DNA from: Arcobacter sp.
GTDB lineage: Bacteria; Campylobacterota; Campylobacteria; Campylobacterales; Arcobacteraceae
Assembly: GCA_030635995.1 (NCBI GenBank)
Contig: DAOVXU010000072.1
Location: 1 to 7,845, forward strand
Length of the DNA stretch: 7,845 nt
Direction of reading: 5' to 3'
Shown here: positions 1 to 4,861 of the stretch, one piece after another
How the letters are laid out: each line of letters opens with the position of its first letter
How positions within the stretch are numbered: the first letter of the stretch is position 1
The notes under the pieces: generated by a model
What the model was told of the DNA's origin: nothing
Databases searched by the model: none
What the model saw: the letters and a program-made list of their open reading frames with translations, nothing else
Program-made: the position numbers and the translations under genes

Positions 1-10
1 AGCTTTTTTT
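1..10 (+). terminator. Possible T-tract of a terminator cut by the window edge
   Basis: The window opens with AGC followed by seven T residues. This could be the last stem bases and U-tract of an intrinsic terminator for an upstream plus-strand gene. The stem would lie outside the window, so this is only a suggestion; in DNA this AT-rich, T runs are common. Confidence 0.2.
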
Positions 11-32
11 ATGAATAATACATATTTATATA

Positions 33-41
33 TGTTATAAT
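33..41 (+). promoter_or_regulatory. Extended -10 promoter element for thyX
   Basis: TGTTATAAT gives a perfect TATAAT hexamer (36-41) preceded by TGn, the extended -10 form used by sigma-70 promoters in Campylobacterota, which usually lack a conserved -35. The predicted transcript start near 48 leaves a leader of about 20 nt that contains the AAAAGG ribosome-binding site (57-62), 6 nt before the ATG. Confidence 0.5.
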
Positions 42-68
42 AGATAAAATTAACCTAAAAGGTATCAA

Positions 69-746
69 ATGAAAGTTGAATTACTACAACACTCAAATTT
101 AAAAATATGTGCTCATGCTATTAGAACTTGTTGGCAAAGTTTTGATAAAAGTGATGAGGGTGGAGAGAAAGACAAAGAACTTATTGATAGAGTTGGAAAT
201 AAATTCAAACATGCTTCTACTTTAGAACATCTTACATACACTTTTTATATATCTGGAGTTTCAAGAGCATTACTTCAAGAATTAGCTCGTCATAGAATGG
301 CATCTCCAAGTGTAAAATCTACAAGATATACTTTAAAAGAGTTAAAAGATGAAGATACTTTTACAAATGGTATGAGTATGATTGAATTAAAAGAAAAATA
401 TACAGATATTTCTCAAGTTTATTCAGATATACATATGAGAAGAGCTTCTAAATATCTTGTATTCACAGATGTCTTAGGTGTAGATTTTGCTTCAGTAGTT
501 GCTTTAGAAAACTTAAGATTAATGTTAAAAGATGGTGTGGCAAATGATAAAGCAAAATTTTGTTTGCCTGAAAGTTATAAAACAGAATTAACTTGGACTA
601 TTAATGCAAGAAGTTTACAAAATTTCCTTAGTTTAAGAAGTAGTAAAGCGGCACTTTGGGAGATAAGAGATTTAGCTATTATGATATTTGAAACACTACC
701 CAATGAACATCAATATCTTTTTAATTTTTGTGTTGAAGAGAGATAA
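69..746 (+). CDS. thyX: Flavin-dependent thymidylate synthase ThyX
   Basis: Cytoplasmic enzyme that methylates dUMP to dTMP using methylenetetrahydrofolate, with FAD and NAD(P)H supplying the reducing power; it is the alternative to ThyA. The family signature is visible at residues 74-87 (RHRMASPSVKSTRY, matching the RHRxxS...SxRY pattern). An upstream KHASTLEH block (47-54) fits the FAD-binding region, and a NARSLQNFLSLR block (179-190) fits the C-terminal nucleotide-binding part. At 225 residues it has the usual length of the proteobacterial family and appears intact. The ATG is supported by AAAAGG six bases upstream and a strong -10 element. It stands alone, transcribed toward the origin, and converges with the 68-residue gene, leaving 8 nt between the stop codons. 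I see no intrinsic terminator there. thyA is not in this window, so whether ThyX is the only dTMP source cannot be judged here. Confidence 0.97.
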   Translation: MKVELLQHSNLKICAHAIRTCWQSFDKSDEGGEKDKELIDRVGNKFKHASTLEHLTYTFYISGVSRALLQELARHRMASPSVKSTRYTLKELKDEDTFTNGMSMIELKEKYTDISQVYSDIHMRRASKYLVFTDVLGVDFASVVALENLRLMLKDGVANDKAKFCLPESYKTELTWTINARSLQNFLSLRSSKAALWEIRDLAIMIFETLPNEHQYLFNFCVEER

Positions 747-754
747 ATTAACTT

Positions 755-961
755 TTATTTTTCCAATACATGAATATTATATTGATTGTCTATTATATAA
801 TCTAATTTTTCATCATCTAGTTTAGTAGTAATTTGAATAAGTGCTTTCATTGCCATACCAGAACTTCGATTTTTATTCACATAAAATATCAAATTATCAA
901 GAGTATAATGACTTAAAGATAAATTTTTATTTATATTTTCCAATATATTATATATATTCAT
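755..961 (-). CDS. Small protein of unknown function, coupled to the response regulator
   Basis: I do not recognise this 68-residue protein. Its ATG (959-961) directly abuts the TAG stop of the response regulator gene (962-964) with no base between, so translation is probably coupled. A weak GAG-type Shine-Dalgarno lies inside the end of the upstream gene. The protein has no signal peptide or membrane segment. It is polar and rich in Asn, Lys and Ile, with two stretches that could be helical (about residues 34-47, MAMKALIQITTKLD, and 49-58). The DNA is very AT-rich. The exact abutment and same strand support a real gene sharing a message with the regulator; a role as a partner or modulator of that regulator is only inference. 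It could also be a small conserved protein of the lineage that is merely co-transcribed. Confidence 0.6.
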   Translation of the reverse strand: MNIYNILENINKNLSLSHYTLDNLIFYVNKNRSSGMAMKALIQITTKLDDEKLDYIIDNQYNIHVLEK

Positions 962-1612
962 CTATTTTTTAATCTCAACTGATAATTTATACCCATTTGA
1001 TGTATGATTTTCTATAAAATTACAAGGTATTTTAGATCTTAATTTTGAAATTAATTGCCTAACATGTCCATTTTTAAATGTCTCACCCCAAACATAACTT
1101 TCTATTTTTTCATTTGATACATTTTTCCCACCATTTTTTATTAAGACATCCAAAAGCAATGCTTCTTTATTTGTTAATTTAATAATAAGATTATCAATTA
1201 TAAAAGTTTTTTCAACTCTATTGTACTCACCACAATTTTTAAATATAATATTATTTGGAACTAAACTTAATGTATGTTCAATTTTAGCTATAACCTCTCT
1301 TATATCAAAAGGTTTTTTTATATAATCACTACACCCAATATCATATGCTTTTACTATCGTATCTATATTTATATCTGCACTCATTATAAATATATTTGCA
1401 TTTTTATTTATAAATTTTATCTGTTTTACCAATTCCATACCATTAATATGCGGTAAATTTATATCTACCATATATAAATCATAAGAATCATCAAGATTTT
1501 CAAAAGCATCTTTACCATCATTAAAAGTTGTAACATCATAATTTATTTTACTAAACACATTAACAATTGTTTCATTTAATAATGTATCATCTTCTACTAA
1601 AAATATTTTCAT
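962..1612 (-). CDS. OmpR/PhoB-family two-component response regulator
   Basis: A 216-residue DNA-binding response regulator. The receiver domain (about 1-115) has the acidic pocket E7/D8/D9, the phosphoacceptor D50 in YMVDINLP, the switch serine S78 in MSAD and the conserved K100-P101. The C-terminal winged helix (about 134-213) starts at LTNKEALLLDVLIKNGG, includes the W175-G pair and ends in SNGYKL, in place of the family's usual GxGYRL ending. All key receiver residues are present, so it should be phosphorylated by a histidine kinase, but none is encoded nearby: it is an orphan in this window. It lies 55 nt after ruvC on the same strand and is followed at once by the 68-residue gene. No Shine-Dalgarno precedes the ATG, and a -10-like hexamer sits exactly where a leaderless message would require. 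The DNA is more AT-rich than in thyX: I count 12 G/C in bases 961-1020 against 20 in bases 241-300. The target genes cannot be inferred. Confidence 0.92.
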   Translation of the reverse strand: MKIFLVEDDTLLNETIVNVFSKINYDVTTFNDGKDAFENLDDSYDLYMVDINLPHINGMELVKQIKFINKNANIFIMSADINIDTIVKAYDIGCSDYIKKPFDIREVIAKIEHTLSLVPNNIIFKNCGEYNRVEKTFIIDNLIIKLTNKEALLLDVLIKNGGKNVSNEKIESYVWGETFKNGHVRQLISKLRSKIPCNFIENHTSNGYKLSVEIKK

Positions 1613-1618
1613 GCATAC

Positions 1619-1624
1619 ATTGTA
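1619..1624 (-). promoter_or_regulatory. Putative -10 element for a leaderless response-regulator message
   Basis: Read on the minus strand the hexamer is TACAAT, one mismatch from TATAAT. With normal spacing the transcript would begin at 1612, the A of the ATG itself, and there is no Shine-Dalgarno between. No good -35 is visible, which is normal for this phylum. The alternative is read-through from ruvC. Confidence 0.35.
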
Positions 1625-1649
1625 TACAATTTAGTGTCTAAATTGTGTA
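1619..1649. promoter_or_regulatory. Nested inverted repeats upstream of the response regulator (possible operator)
   Basis: Two overlapping symmetric elements fill the short gap between ruvC and the regulator. ATTGTATACAAT (1619-1630) is a perfect 12-bp palindrome. ACAATTTAG (1626-1634) and CTAAATTGT (1638-1646) form a perfect 9-bp inverted repeat around TGT, extendable to 1623-1634/1638-1649 with one G:T pair. The ACAATT/AATTGT half-motif recurs. Position over the putative -10 suggests an operator, perhaps for autoregulation. No U-tract follows in the direction of ruvC transcription, which argues against a ruvC terminator. Confidence 0.45.
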
Positions 1650-1667
1650 ACTTTTTGTAAAATAATA

Positions 1668-2132
1668 CTATAATCTTTGAAAATGTGTAATAGCTACCGC
1701 TATTGCATCTGTTATATCAAGTGATTTTATCTCTTGCTTTATATTTAAAAGTCTTTTTACCATAAATGCAACTTGATTTTTATCAGCTTTTCCATTTCCT
1801 GTTACTGCTTTTTTTACTTGTAAAGGAGTATATTCTGCAAAATTTCCAAAATCTTGTAATATTTTTAAACTAATTGCTCCTCTAAATTGAGCAAGTTTAA
1901 TAACAGATTTTGGATTGAATGCAAAAAACATATCTTCAATGGCAACTTCATCAATTTTATGATTTTTTGTAATCAAATCAAGTCCCTCAACAAACTCTAA
2001 AATTTGCTCTTGTAATATTCTTGATTTCATTTTAATTAAACCAGCTTCAATAAGTTTAATTTTTCTATTATTCACTTCTAAAATTGCATAACCACAATTT
2101 ATTGTTCCTGGATCTATACCTAATATTTTCAT
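1668..2132 (-). CDS. ruvC: Holliday junction resolvase RuvC
   Basis: Homodimeric, metal-dependent endonuclease that nicks Holliday junctions symmetrically, working with the RuvAB branch-migration motor in recombination and fork repair. The 154-residue length is close to the family norm. The catalytic acidic residues are all visible: D7 in GIDPGT, E66 in VAIEDMFF, and D139 and D142 in LDITDAIAVAITH. The basic substrate-binding stretch TPLQVKKAVTGNGKADK (102-118) is also present. The gene is complete. The ATG is the natural start because the protein begins directly with the family's KILGIDPGT. No clear Shine-Dalgarno precedes it. It is divergent from dnaA across oriC1, so it leads away from the origin; the regulator gene follows after 55 nt and may be co-transcribed. 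ruvA and ruvB are not in the window. Confidence 0.97.
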   Translation of the reverse strand: MKILGIDPGTINCGYAILEVNNRKIKLIEAGLIKMKSRILQEQILEFVEGLDLITKNHKIDEVAIEDMFFAFNPKSVIKLAQFRGAISLKILQDFGNFAEYTPLQVKKAVTGNGKADKNQVAFMVKRLLNIKQEIKSLDITDAIAVAITHFQRL

Positions 2133-2150
2133 AAATTAATAGTATCATAA

Positions 2151-2156
2151 AGTATA
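2151..2156 (-). promoter_or_regulatory. Possible -10 element for ruvC
   Basis: Read on the minus strand this is TATACT, one mismatch from TATAAT, with a predicted transcript start near 2144, about 12 nt before the ruvC ATG. Such hexamers are frequent in AT-rich DNA. It lies about 13 bp from the first DnaA-like box, so DnaA binding could influence it. Confidence 0.25.
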
Positions 2157-2165
2157 TTATTTTTA

Positions 2166-2186
2166 ATTGTTTTCACATATTCACAT
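2166..2186 (+). repeat. 21-bp origin repeat, copy 1
   Basis: The 21-bp element reads ATTGTTTTCAC, then A, then TATTCACAT. The copy at 3714-3734 differs only at the twelfth base (T instead of A). It contains two DnaA-like 9-mers in tandem that overlap by one base, an imperfect one (2169-2177) and a better one (2177-2185). Confidence 0.75.
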
Positions 2187-2208
2187 AGAGTTATTCACAT
2201 AATTCACA
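2169..2208 (+). promoter_or_regulatory. oriC1 DnaA-box cluster (four 9-mers, same orientation)
   Basis: Against TTATTCACA: GTTTTCACA at 2169-2177 (two mismatches), ATATTCACA at 2177-2185 (one), TTATTCACA at 2191-2199 (perfect) and TAATTCACA at 2200-2208 (one). All four share the core TTCACA and face dnaA, with start-to-start spacings of 8, 14 and 9 bp. Boxes three and four are exactly adjacent. Besides origin function, they sit upstream of dnaA and could mediate its autoregulation. Confidence 0.8.
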
Positions 2209-2269
2209 GGCACTTTTTTTATAAGTAGCACAAAAAAATTAACTTACCATATATTTACCTTTTTTTAGT

Positions 2270-2275
2270 TACAAT
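2270..2275 (+). promoter_or_regulatory. Likely -10 element of the dnaA promoter
   Basis: TACAAT, one mismatch from TATAAT, follows a T-rich run (2259-2266), the usual context of Campylobacterota sigma-70 promoters. The predicted start near 2282 gives a leader of about 25 nt that includes the AGGGA ribosome-binding site. A nearby TAATAT (2275-2280) is a weaker alternative. Confidence 0.35.
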
Positions 2276-2293
2276 AATATAAATAAAATTTAT

Positions 2294-2309
2294 AGGGATT
2301 TAAAATTTG
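2294..2309 (+). promoter_or_regulatory. Ribosome-binding site and TTG start codon of dnaA
   Basis: AGGGA (2294-2298) lies 8 nt before TTG (2307-2309). An in-frame TAA at 2301-2303 excludes any upstream start, and the first in-frame ATG encodes residue 120, deep inside the protein. TTG is therefore the only start that keeps the N-terminal domain. Confidence 0.85.
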
Positions 2310-3626
2310 TTAAAAGTAAATATTTTAGAAGAGTTAGAAAAAGAAATTACTACTTCTGATTATAATAAATTTATAAAACAGCTTGTATATAAAAGAGCGA
2401 GCTCTAGTGATGAGTTAATTGTATTTGAAGCTCCTAATAAATTTATAGCAAACTATATAAAAACAAAATTTACTAATACTATCCAAAATATATATTTCAA
2501 CCTTACAAATACTAAACCATCTATTGAGATAAAACTTGCAGGTGAAAAAAGAAGAGCAAAAAAAGATATATTAAATGATCAATTATTATCAAGTACTCCT
2601 GAAAATACTATTTTAAATCAATCATATACTTTTGATTCTTTTGTAGTTGGAAGTTCAAATCAAATGGCATACAATGCCTCTAAAGCTGTATCTACAAAAT
2701 TAGGAATTCTATATAATCCACTTTTTATTTATGGTGGAACTGGTTTAGGTAAAACTCATCTACTTCAAGCTATTGGTAATAGTGCTATTGAACAACATAA
2801 AACTGTAATATATGTTACTATTGAACAATTTATGAATGATTTTACTTTTAGTATAAAAACAAATAAAATGGATCATTTTAGAAATAAATATAGAAAATGT
2901 GATTTACTTCTAATAGATGATGTTCAATTTTTAAGTGGTAAAGATGAAACTCAAAAAGAGTTATTTCATACATTTAATGAACTTCATACAGCAAATAAAC
3001 AGATCATATTAACTTCTGATAAACTCCCTTCTCAAATTGCAGGTCTAGAAGAGAGACTTAAAAGTAGATTTGAATGGGGTCTTACAACAGATGTTCAGAT
3101 ACCAGGATTTGAAACAAAAATAGCTATTATTGAAAAAAAATGTGATCTAAATGCTATTAACCTTTCAAAAGAGATAGTTCAATATATAGCTACCACACTT
3201 GATAGTTCAATTAGAGAAGTTGAAGGTTTACTTATTAAGATAAATGCAAGTGCTGATCTACTAGGTCAAAAAATAAATTTAGAATTAGTTCAAAATCTTT
3301 TAAAAGATCAAATAAAAGAAAAAAAAGACAATATAAAATTACCAAATATCATAGAAATAGTATCAAGAGAATTAAATATAAAACCAAGTGATTTAAAATC
3401 ATCAAAAAGAACAGCAAATGTAGTAAATGGAAGAAGAATAGCTATATACCTTTCAAGAGAACTTACACATAATTCTATGCCAGATATTGCTAAATTTTTA
3501 GGAATGAAAGATCATTCATCTGTTTCTAAAAATATTTCAAAAGCAAATGAACTAATAGAAAAAGATGAAAACTTTAGATTAACTATTGAAAATCTAAAAA
3601 ATAAAATAATAAATAAGGAATATTAA
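2307..3626 (+). CDS. dnaA: Chromosomal replication initiator protein DnaA
   Basis: AAA+ ATPase that binds DnaA boxes, forms a filament at the origin, melts DNA and helps load the replicative helicase. The 439-residue protein has the standard layout: domain I (about 1-78), a short linker (about 79-105), the AAA+ core (about 106-335) and the DNA-binding domain (about 340-439). Visible motifs are Walker A GGTGLGKT (143-150), Walker B LLLIDD (200-205), sensor 1 LTSD (235-238), the arginine finger R254 in LKSRF, and sensor 2 R303 in SIREVEG. The helix-turn-helix region spans about 366-412 and carries the DnaA signature, including GMKDHSSV (399-406), which reads the box. The gene starts at TTG (AGGGA eight bases upstream, in-frame stop just before), a weak start that may limit DnaA yield. 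Box clusters flank it on both sides, consistent with autoregulation and a bipartite origin. Complete and intact. Confidence 0.98.
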   Translation: MLKVNILEELEKEITTSDYNKFIKQLVYKRASSSDELIVFEAPNKFIANYIKTKFTNTIQNIYFNLTNTKPSIEIKLAGEKRRAKKDILNDQLLSSTPENTILNQSYTFDSFVVGSSNQMAYNASKAVSTKLGILYNPLFIYGGTGLGKTHLLQAIGNSAIEQHKTVIYVTIEQFMNDFTFSIKTNKMDHFRNKYRKCDLLLIDDVQFLSGKDETQKELFHTFNELHTANKQIILTSDKLPSQIAGLEERLKSRFEWGLTTDVQIPGFETKIAIIEKKCDLNAINLSKEIVQYIATTLDSSIREVEGLLIKINASADLLGQKINLELVQNLLKDQIKEKKDNIKLPNIIEIVSRELNIKPSDLKSSKRTANVVNGRRIAIYLSRELTHNSMPDIAKFLGMKDHSSVSKNISKANELIEKDENFRLTIENLKNKIINKEY

Positions 3627-3644
3627 AAAAGTTATAAAAGTTAA

Positions 3645-3663
3645 TGTGAATAGGTGTGAATAA
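3645..3663 (-). promoter_or_regulatory. Two tandem DnaA boxes on the minus strand in oriC2
   Basis: TGTGAATAG (3645-3653) is the reverse complement of CTATTCACA, one mismatch from consensus. TGTGAATAA (3655-3663) is a perfect TTATTCACA on the minus strand. They are 10 bp apart, one helical turn, on the same face of the DNA, and point back toward dnaA, opposite to the box at 3725. Confidence 0.8.
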
Positions 3664-3713
3664 AATTATTAATTATTCAACCCTTTTAAGTACCATAAAT
3701 AAATGATTTAAAC

Positions 3714-3734
3714 ATTGTTTTCACTTATTCACAT
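3714..3734 (+). repeat. 21-bp origin repeat, copy 2
   Basis: ATTGTTTTCAC, then T, then TATTCACAT; 20 of 21 bases match the copy at 2166-2186. The single change (A to T) turns the second 9-mer from ATATTCACA into a perfect TTATTCACA. This copy lies immediately before the trio ladder. Confidence 0.75.
3725..3733 (+). promoter_or_regulatory. Perfect DnaA box that would anchor the unwinding filament
   Basis: TTATTCACA in forward orientation, four bases (TCAC) before the first trio. A degenerate 9-mer GTTTTCACT (3717-3725, three mismatches) overlaps it by one base on the left. Confidence 0.85.
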
Positions 3735-3737
3735 CAC

Positions 3738-3755
3738 CTACTAATACTACTACTT
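3738..3755 (+). promoter_or_regulatory. DnaA-trio ladder (single-strand loading site) in oriC2
   Basis: The plus strand reads CTA CTA ATA CTA CTA CTT, so the complement reads 3'-GAT GAT TAT GAT GAT GAA-5'. Three-base repeats of 3'-GAT-5' type next to a DnaA box are the established DnaA-trio element, first shown in Bacillus subtilis, which guides DnaA from boxes onto one strand during unwinding. Four of the six units are exact, each of the others has one change, and an A/T-only tract follows. Confidence 0.72.
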
Positions 3756-3781
3756 TTTTAATAATATAAAGGAAATAAATT

Positions 3782-4852
3782 ATGAAGTTCACAACAAACA
3801 AAAGTAAATTTGAAATTATCATTTCATCTATGCAACCTTTTTTAGAAAAAAAAGATTCTAGTTCTATAACTTCTCATATATATATAGAAATACTAAATAA
3901 TTCTTTAATCATTAAAGCTACAGATTATGAAATGGGATTAGAAGCTAAAATTAATGATATTATAAATATAGAAGATGGAAAAGCTACAGTTAATGGTTCT
4001 AATCTTTTAAATATAATAAGAAGATTAAAAAATGATAATATAGAATTTGAAGTAAATAATAATAACCTTTTAATTAAACAAAATAAATCATCATTTAAAT
4101 TACCAATGTATGATGCTAATGAATATCCAAATTTCCCTTCATTAAATGATTTAAATGATTTAGATATAAATACTATAAATTTAATAAACTCTATTAAAAG
4201 AATAACACCAGCAATTGATAGCAATAATCCTAAATTTGAATTAAACGGTGCATTGATAGATATAAAAGAAGATAAAATAAATTTTGTTGCAACTGATACT
4301 AGAAGATTAGCTGTTTCTCATTTAGGAAATATGTCAAATCAACCTATGCAAATAATTATACCTAAGAAAGCTATAATAGAGATACAAAAACTTTTCTTTG
4401 ATCAAACACAAACATCTTATGATGAAGTTAATCTTATTTTATCAAATGATAATTATACTTTTTTTACAAAACTTATAAATGGTAAATTTCCAGATTATGC
4501 TAGAATTATACCTACAAGCTTAAAACATAATTTCTCTTTATCTAAATCTTTATTAGTAGAATCAATTAAATTAATAACATCTTTAAAACCAAATATAAAA
4601 ATAACATTTAGTGCTACAAATATATTATTTGAAAGTGTAGATGAAGATAGTGAAGCTAAAACTCAAATAGATATAAATTTAAATATAGAAGAGACTTTTT
4701 ATATAGCTGTAAATAGTAAATATTTATTAGATTTTTTAAGTAGTACAAGTAATGAAAATATAAAAATAGGTTTTAATGAATCTAATTTACCATTTTATTT
4801 AGAAGATGATAAATTTATGACTATTATTATGCCAATTATACTAGATAAGTAG
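3782..4852 (+). CDS. dnaN: DNA polymerase III beta subunit (sliding clamp)
   Basis: Forms the ring-shaped dimer that encircles DNA and tethers polymerase III and other clamp-binding proteins. The 356-residue length fits three clamp folds of about 120 residues each (about 1-120, 121-245, 246-356). The N-terminal part shows the family's KATDYEMGLEAKI stretch (45-57), and the middle domain has NFVATDTRRLAVSH. The C-terminus MTIIMPIILDK corresponds to the conserved MPMRL-type end that helps shape the hydrophobic cleft for partner peptides. ATG is preceded by AAAGGA, 8 nt upstream. It follows oriC2 directly and is tightly coupled to gyrB, whose ribosome-binding site overlaps the dnaN stop. Sequence is more diverged and richer in Asn, Ile and Lys than gyrB, as expected for this less conserved protein in an AT-rich genome. 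No frameshift or truncation seen. Confidence 0.97.
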   Translation: MKFTTNKSKFEIIISSMQPFLEKKDSSSITSHIYIEILNNSLIIKATDYEMGLEAKINDIINIEDGKATVNGSNLLNIIRRLKNDNIEFEVNNNNLLIKQNKSSFKLPMYDANEYPNFPSLNDLNDLDINTINLINSIKRITPAIDSNNPKFELNGALIDIKEDKINFVATDTRRLAVSHLGNMSNQPMQIIIPKKAIIEIQKLFFDQTQTSYDEVNLILSNDNYTFFTKLINGKFPDYARIIPTSLKHNFSLSKSLLVESIKLITSLKPNIKITFSATNILFESVDEDSEAKTQIDINLNIEETFYIAVNSKYLLDFLSSTSNENIKIGFNESNLPFYLEDDKFMTIIMPIILDK

Positions 4853-4856
4853 GAGA
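4850..4856 (+). promoter_or_regulatory. gyrB ribosome-binding site overlapping the dnaN stop codon
   Basis: TAGGAGA includes the dnaN stop TAG (4850-4852) and a strong AGGAG Shine-Dalgarno five to six bases before the gyrB ATG at 4862. With only 9 nt between the genes, they should share a message and be translationally coupled. Confidence 0.8.
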
Positions 4857-4861
4857 CAAAA

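Larger units (their letters stand above)
2133..2306. other. oriC1: upstream half of a bipartite replication origin
   Basis: This 174-bp gap between the divergent ruvC and dnaA genes carries a tight cluster of DnaA-box-like 9-mers (2169-2208), then about 95 bp of A/T-rich DNA with T and A runs that also hosts the dnaA promoter. In the best-studied relative, H. pylori, the origin is split by dnaA into oriC1 and oriC2. The same arrangement of boxes on both sides of dnaA is seen here. No trio ladder follows the boxes on this side, so opening more likely occurs in the dnaA-dnaN gap. Confidence 0.8.
3627..3781. other. oriC2: downstream half of the origin with the likely unwinding site
   Basis: This 155-bp gap between dnaA and dnaN holds, in order, two DnaA boxes facing left (3645-3663), an A/T-rich spacer, a box pair facing right (3717-3733), a four-base spacer, a trio ladder (3738-3755) and an A/T-only stretch (3754-3770) ending at the dnaN ribosome-binding site AAAGGA (3768-3773). 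Order and polarity match the known basal unwinding layout: double-stranded box, short spacer, trio repeats, AT-rich DNA. By analogy with H. pylori, where unwinding is placed in oriC2, strand opening is expected here rather than in oriC1. Confidence 0.8.

Noticed and set aside
459..467. GTATTCACA as a DnaA box in thyX
   Set aside because: A single one-mismatch site in coding DNA, far from the origin clusters, is expected by chance at this base composition.
1274..1456. A 60-residue plus-strand open frame
   Set aside because: It lies entirely antisense to the response regulator receiver domain; the Phe/Ile/Tyr-rich translation is typical of a shadow of AT-rich coding DNA.
1623..1655. Hairpin plus T-run as a plus-strand terminator
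   Set aside because: A five-T run does follow the inverted repeat on the plus strand, but no plus-strand gene ends here; both neighbouring genes are on the minus strand. An operator is the simpler reading.
3673..3681. TTATTCAAC as an extra DnaA box in oriC2
   Set aside because: It differs at both of the last two positions of the conserved TTCACA core, so binding is unlikely.
3925..4224. A 99-residue minus-strand open frame
   Set aside because: It is antisense to dnaN, with no ribosome-binding site or recognisable motif.
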